This document shows, piece by piece, positions 1 to 10,420 of a stretch of 64,000 nt of DNA (positions are counted from its first letter, which is position 1; each line of letters opens with the position of its first letter). Made by a program: the position numbers and the translations under genes. Under the pieces are notes generated by a model. That model was not told the origin of the DNA. It was given only the letters and a program-made list of their open reading frames with translations, and made no database searches. This DNA is from Taeniopygia guttata (Eukaryota; Chordata; Aves; Passeriformes; Estrildidae), in contig NC_133063.1 of the NCBI RefSeq assembly GCF_048771995.1, positions 20,275,063 to 20,339,062 of the forward strand, read 5' to 3'.

Positions 1-194
1 ATTTCATATTTTTATAAAAACTCTGTAAACTAGTAGCTTTAGCCAAAGCTATAGTTTTTCTTTCTGCTTTTTCAGAGCATGTTTTTACATGTATTGCAAT
101 TGAAATATATTGTTTTATTTTTGTTACAACTCTGGCAGATGGATATATAAGAAAATAAGAGGTTTTACATTCATGCCTGAAACCTTGTAGATAT
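1..194. other. unassigned flank
   Basis: This is AT-rich sequence before the first LTR. No coding or repeat signature is visible. Confidence 0.4.
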
Positions 195-721
195 TGTGGG
201 AGGGGGTGTGGTTGGTGACCTCCCTGCTTTACCATGGGAGGCCACAGATGTGTAGTTTTCCCGCCTCCCAAGTTGTCAGTTATCTGTTATCCCTTCCCCC
301 TGTTTATGTCAATCATTTGGTACTCCTTCCCCAGTTCCAGAAAGTTCCAAGTTCTTTGTACCCCCATTAGTTCTCCCCCCAAAACCACTCCTTCCCTCTA
401 TCCCAGTTGGCCGTTGCCATGTCACTCTCTGTTGACTCCGCCCTCATGCCCTCACTTGTACCCTGACCCTCCTTCCCTGTTACTGTTATAAACCCTGCCC
501 CGCCCCTGGTTCGGGGCTCTCAGAGCTGGCTATCCCTCTGAGTGGCTGTGTCCCTTCGCTACCCACCTCACCTTTCCTCTCTGAAGCCCTCAGAAATAAA
601 GCCTACTGAGAGTCACCCGCCTGGTGGAAGTTCTCTCTCTCTCTACGACCATCGACACGCTCCTGAGGTCCCCGACCCTGCAGCTATCTGGAGCGGTCTG
701 GGGAAACCCCCGGGGACGCGT
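195..721 (+). mobile_element. solo LTR (endogenous retrovirus), + orientation
   Basis: The element starts with TG (TGTGGGAG) and has a pyrimidine-rich U3. A TATA box lies at 487-492 and an AATAAA signal at 595-600, about 108 bp apart, which is the order expected for U3-R-U5. The imperfect flanking repeat TAGATAT (188-194) / TAGATAC (722-728) suggests a target-site duplication. The right end is not a canonical CA, so that boundary is approximate. No internal retroviral sequence is next to it, so it is read as a recombined solo LTR. The short ORFs inside it are incidental. Confidence 0.65.
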
Positions 722-1885
722 TAGATACAGTACTAGATTTGTGATTATTCATCACCTCCTGTTCAGGTTTTGATGTAACAGAGCTCTTGCTAAGACCTAG
801 TGTGTGCTAGGAGCAGTGCCATTAGGTCACAGCAGGAGCAACATCTATGCAGGACTCAGTGAGCAGAACAAGATAATTCTGCAGCCACTGCCACCTGTTA
901 GCATGGTATCTGCTGCACCTCTCACTACTTGGAAGTTTTATCTTTGCAGAACACTCGTCTGGCAGTTTCTTTAGAATACACTAACACAAGGAAATTCTAT
1001 AGACCAGACTTTCAAGCTGTAAGTCACATACATCAGTTTATCACAAAAGCTTTTGGTGCAGACAGACTGTTGAGGCTTTCATGTTTCCTGGTGTGGTGCA
1101 AGGAACCACTGCACCAGGAGTGAGGGAGCAGGCAGGAGCACTCTCACTCACCATTGGCTAGGGAACTGTTCTGCTTGTAGGCATGTGAGTTAGGAATTAG
1201 ACCATTTGTGAACTTGTGAATTAATGTGTTACATTACCCTGTAAAAAGTGGATTGAGCTTTTGCGGGTTGTGTTAATTTTTTTTCTGATCAGCTTATTAA
1301 AAATATTTGGAGAGTCTGTTGTTCTGGAAAGCTGAGAGAAAAGCTTTGTTTGTTTCTGCTAAAGGGTATTTTTATGTGATGGTATTGTAACTTGGTTGTT
1401 AATCATCTCTTTGGGGGGGGATTGAAGCTTTAACAAGACCTTGCCATAGTGAAGGTGCTGCATTAAGCACCCAGTACACTTTTTATCACAAAATGAATGT
1501 AATTCAAATTGTTTACTGTTTGCATCTGAAGTATATGCTGCACATGATTGTTCTGAAATGTAAAGTGTGTTGCATTGGGTTTGTTCCAAAAAAAAAAAAA
1601 TATTGGCTATATTGAGAAGTGCTAAATAGCATTGTAATTTGCTTATGAAAATTGAATGTGTGATATTTAAAAGCTGCTGAAATGTTAGACTTTGTGTAAT
1701 TATTCTAACAGTTTGTACATATTTAACTTTTTTAATGGACACTGTAAGAATTTGTTTTTGTACATAGACATATATATGTTCCTAAAAAGACTGCAAATGT
1801 TTCTCTTAAATTTTAGTGCACTTGAACTTTTCCTGTTTGGCTTTCACTTTATGCAGAAGGTTTTGCCCCCATCATAGCCAATCAT
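722..1885. other. unassigned; possible 3' UTR or flank of an upstream gene
   Basis: This is AT-rich non-coding sequence without a retroviral signature. In human 5q14.3 the gene upstream of CETN3 is MBLAC2, in the same orientation as CETN3, so its 3' UTR could lie here if synteny holds. No MBLAC2 coding sequence is visible, so this rests on synteny only. Confidence 0.2.
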
Positions 1886-1889
1886 AAGG

Positions 1890-2570
1890 AAGCCAGAGTG
1901 TAACACCTCCTGAGCGGCCACTGGGTATCAAGGCGCCGGCCAGCAGTCCTCTGGAGTGGCCGGTGGGTGTCACGAGAGTGGCCGCCCCCGGGTCTCTAAT
2001 GAGATTACGAGGTCGTGGTGTGTGCAGTGGCATGGGTAGAGCTTGCACTGAGATGTCACGAAGATCCAAGACAGAGGGATAAAGGAGAGGACACTTGTAT
2101 GTGGTCCAAGGAGATTTTATTCCAGGAACAAGTCAGGGACAAGTGCCAAGGGGAATGGGGTCCGGTTACAATTTATAAAGGGTGTGGGTGTGAAAGGGTG
2201 GCGACATGGAATAACCAGTGGAGACAGAGCACAGTATGATTACATCGTGGGTCATGACCAGTGGAGAAAAGACAGGGGAGGGGGGAAGGAAGCCTCAGGG
2301 GACCAACCAACTGCAAGAACAGGGATGATTGACCGAGAACTTTTGAGACCCAGATGGGGGTGGCTACAATGACAGGGGAGGTGGGCAGCACAACTTGGAT
2401 TGACACATCTATTTTAGGGTAAAAAGGAGAGGAACAGGGTGATTGGCACTCTGAATGACAGCTAAGTGGCAGGAAAACCTAGGAGTAAGCAACCTGGAAG
2501 AAACCATTATGAGGGGAAGGAATAGGGGGTACAAGGAATATAGCAACCGAAACTTTCTAACATTAAACTT
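1890..2570 (-). mobile_element. LTR, minus orientation
   Basis: This GC-richer block reads as an LTR on the minus strand. A TATA-like box lies at 2171-2180 (reverse complement of ATTTATAAAG) and an AATAAA signal at 2116-2121 (TTTATT on the + strand). Short blocks near its left end (CCGCCCCCGGGTCTCT; GGACACTTGT; CCAAGGA) closely match an LTR at about 49.2-49.8 kb, so the two belong to related families. No clean target-site duplication was found and both ends are approximate. Confidence 0.5.
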
Positions 2571-3179
2571 CTAACTCATAACATCTTGCAAAACACACAC
2601 CATCACACCAGAGGTTTGGGCTCTGTCTAAGGCATGAGGGAGAGGAAGCTGATAGCCTTCTACATAGATGCAAATTCTTGGAAGAACCAAATGTAGAAGG
2701 AAGACCAACCTATCACACTGACTTAAAAAAGCATCTCTGTCTAAAAATGATAGAAGCAAGTATCTCATGTAAGGCTTTTTCCCTTTCATAGATGTCTGCA
2801 CTCCTGCCTTTACTGTGAATATATTCTTTACCAGGATTTGTACTGATTGTTGTTGCCTAGTTCTTCTTAGAAGTGCCTATCTCCAAGATGAAGCAAAACT
2901 GTGAGTGGGCAGGCCATGTGCAGAGATGCAGCACTTGAAAGACCTGTTGTCAGTCACTTCACAGTCTTTTTTTGAGAAATCCTTGTACATCAGTGTATGA
3001 CATGGGGAGTGTTCAGTGGGTAGACTTACGTCATGAAACCAAGAAGTGTTTATCTTTGCCTCAGTTGGCAGAGGAAGAAACACAAAAACAGCCTGGGAAG
3101 CAGGCTGAAGGTATACATATCTCTAAAGCTTACACCAGTTATCCAGAGGATGCCAGGGTGTCACAGGTTACCTGATAGT
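2571..3179. other. unassigned intergenic
   Basis: I see no gene, LTR signature or simple repeat here. Short ORFs on both strands do not resemble a known protein. Confidence 0.3.
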
Positions 3180-3185
3180 AATTGA

Positions 3186-3856
3186 TGTAGAGTTGTGTTT
3201 TTATGTTCTGTTATATTTGTATTATGTACTAAGTTTGTTCTATGTACCCCTGATTTGCAGTTGGTATGCTCCTAAATTTCCCGCCTTCCCTTCACTGTCC
3301 ATCACCCCAATCCTGCTGATTCATCCCCCTGTCCCCTCCCAGGGTCCCTGTCTGTCATCCGGCATCCCTGCCCCACCATCTAGAAGTTTCCATCCAGGGT
3401 GTTTGGGTGATTGGGCCCAGCCCTGGGGCCTCTCCCACATCCCTCTTCCTATTGGTCATTCCCAAAGAGCAAGCCACTCCCCTTGAATTCCCATTGGCCC
3501 AAGTTTCCCCCTGCCCTGTCCTATAAAACCCTCGGTTTCTCTGTTCAAGGTGCCTTCTCTGGCAGGCACCAACCCAGTTGCTCTGTTCGCGGTGCCTTCT
3601 CTGGCAGGCACCAGCCCGGTTGGTTGGTTCCTCGCTTCTGCGTTGTCCCCGTTGGGACTCAATAAAGAGGATTTCGGCCCCCAGAGGAGGACTCTCTTCA
3701 TTCATTACGCTGCGGGGTTCTGGCTGCTTCTTTTGACCCAAACAGCGCTCCTCAAAGCCCACAGCGGTCCAGCGAGGGGTGCTGGAGACCTGCCCGCTCT
3801 CTCCATCGCAGAGAGCTAGCGGGGGGCGAGACAGGCTTCAGGGAGAGAACGCGGCA
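3186..3856 (+). mobile_element. solo LTR with 6-bp target-site duplication
   Basis: The element begins TGTAGAG and ends GCGGCA, and is flanked on both sides by AATTGA (3180-3185 and 3857-3862). This gives precise boundaries and a 671-bp length. A 6-bp duplication fits class II (alpha/beta-like) endogenous retroviruses. A reversed CCAAT lies at 3493-3497, TATAAAA at 3522-3528 and AATAAA at 3661-3666. A 42-bp tandem duplication sits between TATA and the polyadenylation signal (3539-3580 and 3581-3622). The perfect duplication suggests a fairly young insertion. Confidence 0.85.
3539..3622 (+). repeat. 42-bp tandem duplication inside an LTR
   Basis: Two 42-bp copies begin CTCTGTTC and share the core GGTGCCTTCTCTGGCAGGCA. 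They differ at about four positions. They lie just downstream of the LTR TATA box, in the likely R/U5 part. Confidence 0.85.
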
Positions 3857-4046
3857 AATTGAATTCCTGCAAATTAGTTGACAGTGGTGTGAAGACTGTG
3901 GGAGCCCTGGTGGTAACTCTGTGTATTAAAGTAGTCACCAAGAAATCCAAAGTCTGCCAATATGGATATCAAGTTGCCAAAGTTTTGCAGATGTTCACTA
4001 GATCACTTTGTTATGAACAAAAATAAAATTTAAACTTTTGGGGAAA

Positions 4047-4498
4047 TGTAGTTAACAATTATATATAAGGTTAAATGTTTTTGGTACAAGTAACAAAGTG
4101 TGATTAGAAGTGTAGTTAACAATGTATGAGGTTAAATGTTGTAGGTACAAGTAACAAAATGGTGGTTAGTACTGTTGTGCATGTATAAAGTGGGAGCGGA
4201 ACTGGGGAAGAGATGGGGGTGCCAATCTTTGTGGAGGGGCAAGGAAGCTTCCAGAGGAAGCTCAGCAATGGCGAAATAGACCTATCACAGCACGGATCCT
4301 GAGCGCCCCTACCAGGAGACAAAAAGAGGCTTTATAAGGCCAGGGGTCTCTGATGCCCGGGTCTTTCCGGAGCCGCTTTCCTTGGAAACACCCCTAGGTT
4401 ACGATCACTAAGTTGTTGAAACAGTCTCCGGACTAGCCAGAGGCTTTTGCTTCCAGTTGTTCAGTTTGTAATAAACAGGCTTACTTGTGTTTTAATCA
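4047..4498 (+). mobile_element. LTR-like element with an internal 64-bp tandem repeat
   Basis: Two diverged copies of a unit starting TGTAGTTAAC lie at about 4047-4110 and 4111-4170, as in U3 enhancer repeats. Downstream are TATAAG (4333-4338) and AATAAA (4470-4475), about 137 bp apart. The start at TG and the end at CA (4497-4498) are guesses because no target-site duplication was found. Confidence 0.55.
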
Positions 4499-4499
4499 A

Positions 4500-7400
4500 C
4501 TAGCCTTTTTATTACTTTAAAATTTTCTTTGTAAGCCTATCCATAACAACTTTGAATTAGCATTCTGTGTTATACCACTATCAGTTTGTTTATTTGATCC
4601 AATATTAGAATCTGTGTAGCCAGATTTTGTTGTATTGTAAAGCCTGAGCTTTTACAAGAAGACTCACAGGCAACGTCAGTTTAAAAGGAAAGAATAACCT
4701 CTATCCTCCATCATTTGTGTTTAAATCTGCTCAGTATTTCTATCTGCTAAGATCCTTAAATAGCCAGATCACTGTCAAAATGCCCTATTAAGCTATGCTT
4801 AAGTCCACTAAGTGCGTAACCAAAACTTTGACTTTTTGGCTTTACCAAAATCTAGGGGATATTTTCCTAGCTCAGAAATGAACTTTGCATGCACATAATC
4901 CAAAGTGGAGTTTGCTAGTAAACTGCTGCTATAATCCAAACGAAAGTAGTTTTTTTAGGGTCATGAAATTGTTTTTTCTATTATAAGAAATTCACTACCA
5001 GATAATATTTAAATGATCTTAAGTTAAAAGAACGATTACTGATTATTTTTATTAAGACATACCAAATTTTAATCGTAAGAGTTCGACAATGGTCCTTTAA
5101 CAATACTTGGATTAAATATTTTTAAAATACATTGTAATTTTAAATACTGTGTCTTGTGAGCATTTAGAACTGTGTTGATTTCTTTGTTACATCTAAATAT
5201 GTGTTAATGTAGTTTTCAGTAGACTGGGGAGTTGACATAAAAATCAGATGGGAAGTTTTGTTCTGTAATCTGTCAAGGCTGTTATGATGTTAAACAACAG
5301 TTTGCACATAATTTTTTTTTTCATGTATTATCATAATAAAAATTATAATCCTATGCAGTTAAGTAATAATTTCTAGGTATATCTCAACACAAGCACTTTT
5401 CATTCTAGATGGAGTATACTTACAAGTTGCTGGCAAAATCTTTTATGCTTCTGAGAAAGACACTGCATTAAAAATGTTTACCCATTATACATGCACTTTG
5501 CCTTGTAAGAGCAGTCATCTCTAGCCAAAGAAAAACAAAATAATGCAGCTTTGTTATGGAGTGTGTGAGGGAGATAAAGGTGGAGGAAAAGGAGGATTTA
5601 TTAATATTTAATGTTAAAAATCTAGGTCTCAGCATTCAACCAACACTGATCCAAGTTCCTATTTATGCATATGTAACTTAAATCAGTAAGCACTACCTCT
5701 TGGGTCTAAAAATTCAACCATGTATTATCCAAAATACTGCTAGTCCATCTAAACTCCTTTCACTTTCAAATTGAATTAGGAAGTATAAAAATGATCGAGA
5801 AGCAATGAAAAAAAACATTCATTATGTTCTATTTTAAATTTATTTGACGTTAACTATTACATGAGGGAGCTGCTAGGCAAAACATTCATCTTCAGCATGG
5901 TTACTCCTAACTACTCGGACTTTATTGTACATGCTATCTTACAGTAATTTAAAATTTATTGGTTAAAAAATTATTTTAGAGCTAACTGTGAGTATTCCCA
6001 CACATGCCCAACAGAGTCCTGGGGAGGCAATGAGACATTCAACAGAAAATAAAATGGGGAAAACAAACAAACAAGCAGCAAAAAGAACCCTGACATGGAA
6101 AAAGGCACAGAAACTTAGGCCACACTGCTGTGATTGTGCCAGGTATTTCCCAGCAGTTTGACCCAGATGCACAAAGAAGTTCATTCACATTTATCAAACT
6201 GCCAATGATACTTGGTATGTTTTTAATTTGGCTTTATATTTTTACATATTGTTTGTTCTAAGGGTGACATGAACAGAACTGTTTTGACTTGCATGAAATC
6301 TTACCCAACTTCTCCTTTAAAAAATTCAGGGTTAATTTAATTACAGTTCTGATACGTGATCTGATTTTGAGCAGTTGGGATGAGGTTTATAGTCTTTGCA
6401 TACTCAAATTCGGTGTAGGACAATAGAGTGGTAGGATAATTTCAAATACTAATAAAATTAGGATTAGAGAAGAATATAGCTTCACTCAAAGGGAAGACAG
6501 ACCTAGTAGACATCCCCACAAATTACTTTTGAAAAGCAATAGATGAGTTTGAAAATTAAGTAAAAGCTAGTAATGCTTTTTCTGGTTATGCTATGCTTTA
6601 AATATATTTCATTTTAATTATTTTCCTTATTAAGCTGACAATATGTTTGTGTGAGAAACATGCTAGTGCATTCATACGTGGTCATTTTAGGACGGGTTTA
6701 ACCAGCTTTGAAAATGCAAGGATTTACAAGTCACTACTACCACAACCATGTACTTATTTTTAGCTATTATTATTTGAGCCTGTCTTTTCTCTTTGGAATT
6801 CTGTGCATCTCCATTTCACATGCAGTATGAGCACTGCTGCTAACTTAAATCAATTTATGAAGAGTGACACTTTGGTTTCTGGAGCGACTTTTTAGCTTAT
6901 AAATTTAGGAGTAGGGACCTGAATGTGGGTCTTCAGTTCCCAGAAGCACACCCAGACTATCAGTATCAAGTATCTCACTCTGCTTGACAAAGAGCAGCCA
7001 GGGCACGGGTGCACCATGAGAGAGGACAACCTGGAAGCAAAGCACAGTCACAACACTGGCAGGGATTATGAACTCCCTGCAGAGTAACTTGACCTGTCAG
7101 CAGCCCAGGCACTGCAGACAATGGCAAGGTCATGACTCAAGTTCATGGCCAGGCCACGAAGTCTGCAAATATGTCAGCAAGAGCAGCACACAGTACAAGA
7201 CAGGAAAAACCCCAGCGCAGCTCAGGTGAGATCCAAGGGCCTCTATGCTGGGACCCAGGATCAACACACAGAGGAGGTGAGAATGGGGATGAAACAGTGC
7301 AATTTGGGGCTCTTGGTGCAGTTGGGGACTGCTTGTGCTACTTTCCCACACTTCACTCACCATTTGGTTAATGCTTCCTTTTCTCTCTGGACAAGTAAAT

Positions 7401-8237
7401 GTGTTCTATGAAACACAAAAAAAAAAAAAAAAAAAAAAAAAGAAAAAAAAGAAAAATCTGTGGTTATATTTGCACCACAGTACAGGTTGAGGGTCAAACC
7501 TGTCAGTAATTTTTGCTTTTATGCTTTTAATTGCAAAGCTACTGTCTTTAAACAGAGGTCAATTACAAACCTCTTGCCTCTGCCTATTTGATCTCTGGAC
7601 CAGGCATAATATGAACAGATAGGAAAATAGGTTTCATCTCTGCTTGACTTTGCTCAGGAAAAATGTGTCTTGAGCAAGCCAAACTCTACATATTCAACAC
7701 TGTGTACTCAGTGTAAACCCATTAATAGTTTATTACTGGAAACACAGGTGCAAAACATCTCCAAGACAAGCTGTCAGGACTGAAACGCCTGAAGGAATTT
7801 TTCATTGCCTGAGAATTTTCAGTCTGTCTAGCCAGACTGTATAACATAGTATTCGCAAGGATCTGAATAACATCATGGTCCAGTTAGTAACACTGTACTA
7901 TGTTGTCAAAGCTAGTTATGAAACAGTCCTTTTTTATGAAGAAAGGCACAGTGACACTTACTTTGTCACACACTAGAGCACTGAGGCAGCACTTTGCAGA
8001 AATCTGAGTTTTCTCACCAGTGATATGAGAGCATTTTCCCTACACAGATATGTAATTTTGATTCACTGACTGTTTTGCAAGACACAGTAATATTAGTGTC
8101 AATGATAACTGAAACTATACATAAGGTCTTCAATCTCCACACAGTACATATTGCTTTTGTTATGAATGGGGTCTCATATGTCCAATTTGATAAATCACAA
8201 GATTGCAATTTAGCAGCAATTTTTAATTGGGGGACAA
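4500..8237. other. unassigned intergenic upstream of CETN3
   Basis: This is AT-rich non-coding DNA. A GC-richer block at about 6950-7410 ends in an A-rich run (7418-7451), which could be the tail of an old retroposed transcript. No parent is recognisable and no flanking duplication was found. Confidence 0.3.
7418..7451 (+). repeat. A-rich tract
   Basis: An almost pure run of A with one G interruption follows a GC-richer block. It could be a retroposon tail or a simple homopolymer. Confidence 0.7.

Positions 8238-8320
<83 letters not shown>
8238..8320 (+). repeat. (AAT)n microsatellite, about 27 perfect units
   Basis: An uninterrupted AAT array of about 83 bp, followed by one interrupted CAATAATAC stretch. 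The opposite strand reads as poly-tyrosine in one frame, which is an artefact of the repeat and not a gene. Confidence 0.97.
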
Positions 8321-8323
<3 letters not shown>

Positions 8324-8329
8324 TAATAC

Positions 8330-9855
8330 AATCAAATTTAATGAAGTGGTTACAAAAAGTAATTTGGCAATGGTTCAGATAAAGCATAAGTGAAACTGAT
8401 CAGGGTATGGGGAGGGCTTCTTGCCTTGCTACCCATACAAAGGGAAAAATAATTCAAACAGAACTTTTATACTGTATGCTAATACATATTTATCAAAAGC
8501 TCCTTTAAATCTCCTCCCATTTTTGATTCTTGAAATCTACATCACTAATACTACACAGCGCATCCTCCCGTTGTTGCTATGGGATCTCCTGGGCTCTTCA
8601 GTGGTCTTCTTGGAGGAAGGCTGAAGGTCTTCCTTACTTGTCCTCTGGATAACCTGGCAGGTGGCACATGCACATTAAGTTTGGTGTTATGTAAGTAAGC
8701 ATTATGTTCCAAATATTTCATCAATAAGACCACTATTTTAGACTCCCTGTCTGGAATTGTCCTAACTTTATTCATCTTCAAGGTTGGTCCTGCTCTGGGT
8801 GTTGTTTCATTCCATCTTGATGCCAGTTTTGGTTTGGGAGTCCTCCTGACTTTGTCCATTCCCAAGGCCGAATCCAGCTCCTGCATCCTGTTTTCCACTT
8901 GTATTCTTGAAGAAACCCGTCTGCTTCATAACACTAATCAAATACACTTTTCCAATTATTTTTCCAAATTATTGCTATAAGTACAACTTATTCAGCATGA
9001 ATCACATCCATTTATCACACTTTCAATCACATTTTTAGTAAGGCAAAATCTGTACAAGTGCCAGAAATGCTTCTGTAAATGCCACTTTTGCGTGCACCTC
9101 CACAGCCCACCAGACCTCCAATGGAGTGAACAGTAGTGAGCAGGTTCTGGGGCCACGGGGAGTTCTGACACAGACACCACACATCTAGGCTACAGCAAGG
9201 CCAGTAGAAGTGCTGACCACAAAAAATCAGATTTATTACCCAGTGTGCAATAAGCCAGTAATTACACACTTGAGGGAGACATGGATTATTTATTTTAGAG
9301 TCATGGAAGCCTGGGTGCTGCATGTTATTCCGTGAGTCAAGCACACCAACTATCAAAACTCTTTAGTATTTTGTGTATTTATACACATTTTAGCAAACAA
9401 GCGCATTAATGTTCACTGGCTTCAGGTTACACTGTTCTCTTATTAATTATTATTCTATCGTCTGATGTTAATTATTCTCTTATTTCTCATGTTAATTAGT
9501 CCACATGCCTAGTCCTTCCCTTGAGTCCGTGGGCAGCTTGGTAAGTGATCTGCTGGAACTGGAGCTGATTCAACGCAGTTGCTCAGTTGCCTTTATTAAT
9601 TTCTTCCGTATCTTGGGAGTTCTGCCAAATGTCCTTGGAGCCCGTAAATCCCGAATTGTTTGTCTGACATCACTGAAACACGTCGTGCCCTATACCTTAA
9701 CGAGGAAATTAGGACAAAAGATTTGTCTTTCTAACCCCTGGACATTACTTTAATCTTGCTTAGTAGCGTCTATCTGTTTCAAGGATTAAATCTCCTTCCC
9801 TGTTGATTAGGCTTGAAAATCAAGAGCAAACATCGAGAAACAGCCTTCCTTAGGA
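8330..9855. other. unassigned, proximal upstream of CETN3
   Basis: No recognisable gene or transposon was found. A 115-codon minus-strand ORF (8551-8898) has no family resemblance I can identify and has no flanking support, so it is not called. Confidence 0.3.
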
Positions 9856-9859
9856 AAAC

Positions 9860-10420
9860 TTTCTGGCGGCGCCCGTTGGACGGCAGAGACGGCGCGGCGG
9901 CCGGAGGCGCGGCCGGGAGCCACCGCCCGCTCTCGGCGAGGCCCGCCCCTTCCGCTCTGAGTGGCAGGAGCTCAGCCAATGGCAGAGCTCTCAGGGCTCG
10001 CAGGCGGGACTTTATCGACCCTCGGCCAATCAGGTTGGGACTTGGTGGGGGCGTGGCCTAGCGGCGTCGCTAAGGGCCGGGGAGCGGCGCGGCCAGGCTT
10101 GGACGCGGCCGGGCCGTGCGGAGGGCTGGGCAGGGTAGGGCGCGGCGCGTTTGCCGGACCCGGCTGCGGCACCGGCACCATGAGCCTGGCCCTCAGGTCG
10201 GTACGAGCACGGCGCTTTCCTTGCTTGCCCCGCTCGGGGTCCGCAGCGCGGTGTGGGTCCCTCAGGGCCACGCCGCCCCCGTTCGGGAGGCCGTGGCGGG
10301 GCCTGGGTCATCCCCGGCCTTCAGCCGGTCCCATCTGATCCCATCGTCGGGCCGGGGCCGGATCCGGATAAGGCCCGTCTTTCTGCCCTAAGAAAGAAGG
10401 GTCCGGTGCGTCTGGCCTTG
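9860..10420 (+). promoter_or_regulatory. CETN3: CpG-island promoter of CETN3
   Basis: GC and CpG content rise abruptly from the AT-rich surroundings over this stretch and fall again inside intron 1. CCAAT boxes lie at 9976-9980 and 10026-10030, and a GC-box-like GGGGCGTGGC at 10047-10056. No TATA box is seen, as is usual for a housekeeping gene. The island contains the start codon at 10180, so the transcription start probably lies between about 10040 and 10150. Confidence 0.8.
10180..10196 (+). CDS. CETN3: CETN3 coding exon 1
   Basis: It encodes MSLAL plus two bases of Arg6. The donor is CAG|GTCGGT. The ATG lies in a GCACCATGA context and gives the exact centrin-3 N-terminus. Confidence 0.93.

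Noticed and set aside
722..1885. Assignment to the MBLAC2 3' UTR
   Set aside because: Synteny makes it plausible, but no coding sequence or sequence I can recognise supports it, so it is only mentioned as a possibility.
8014..8331. Minus-strand ORF with a long run of tyrosines
   Set aside because: It is the translation of the (AAT)n microsatellite, not a gene.
8551..8898. 115-codon minus-strand ORF upstream of CETN3
   Set aside because: No recognised motif, no exon structure and no homology I can name. ORFs of this length occur by chance in a window this size.
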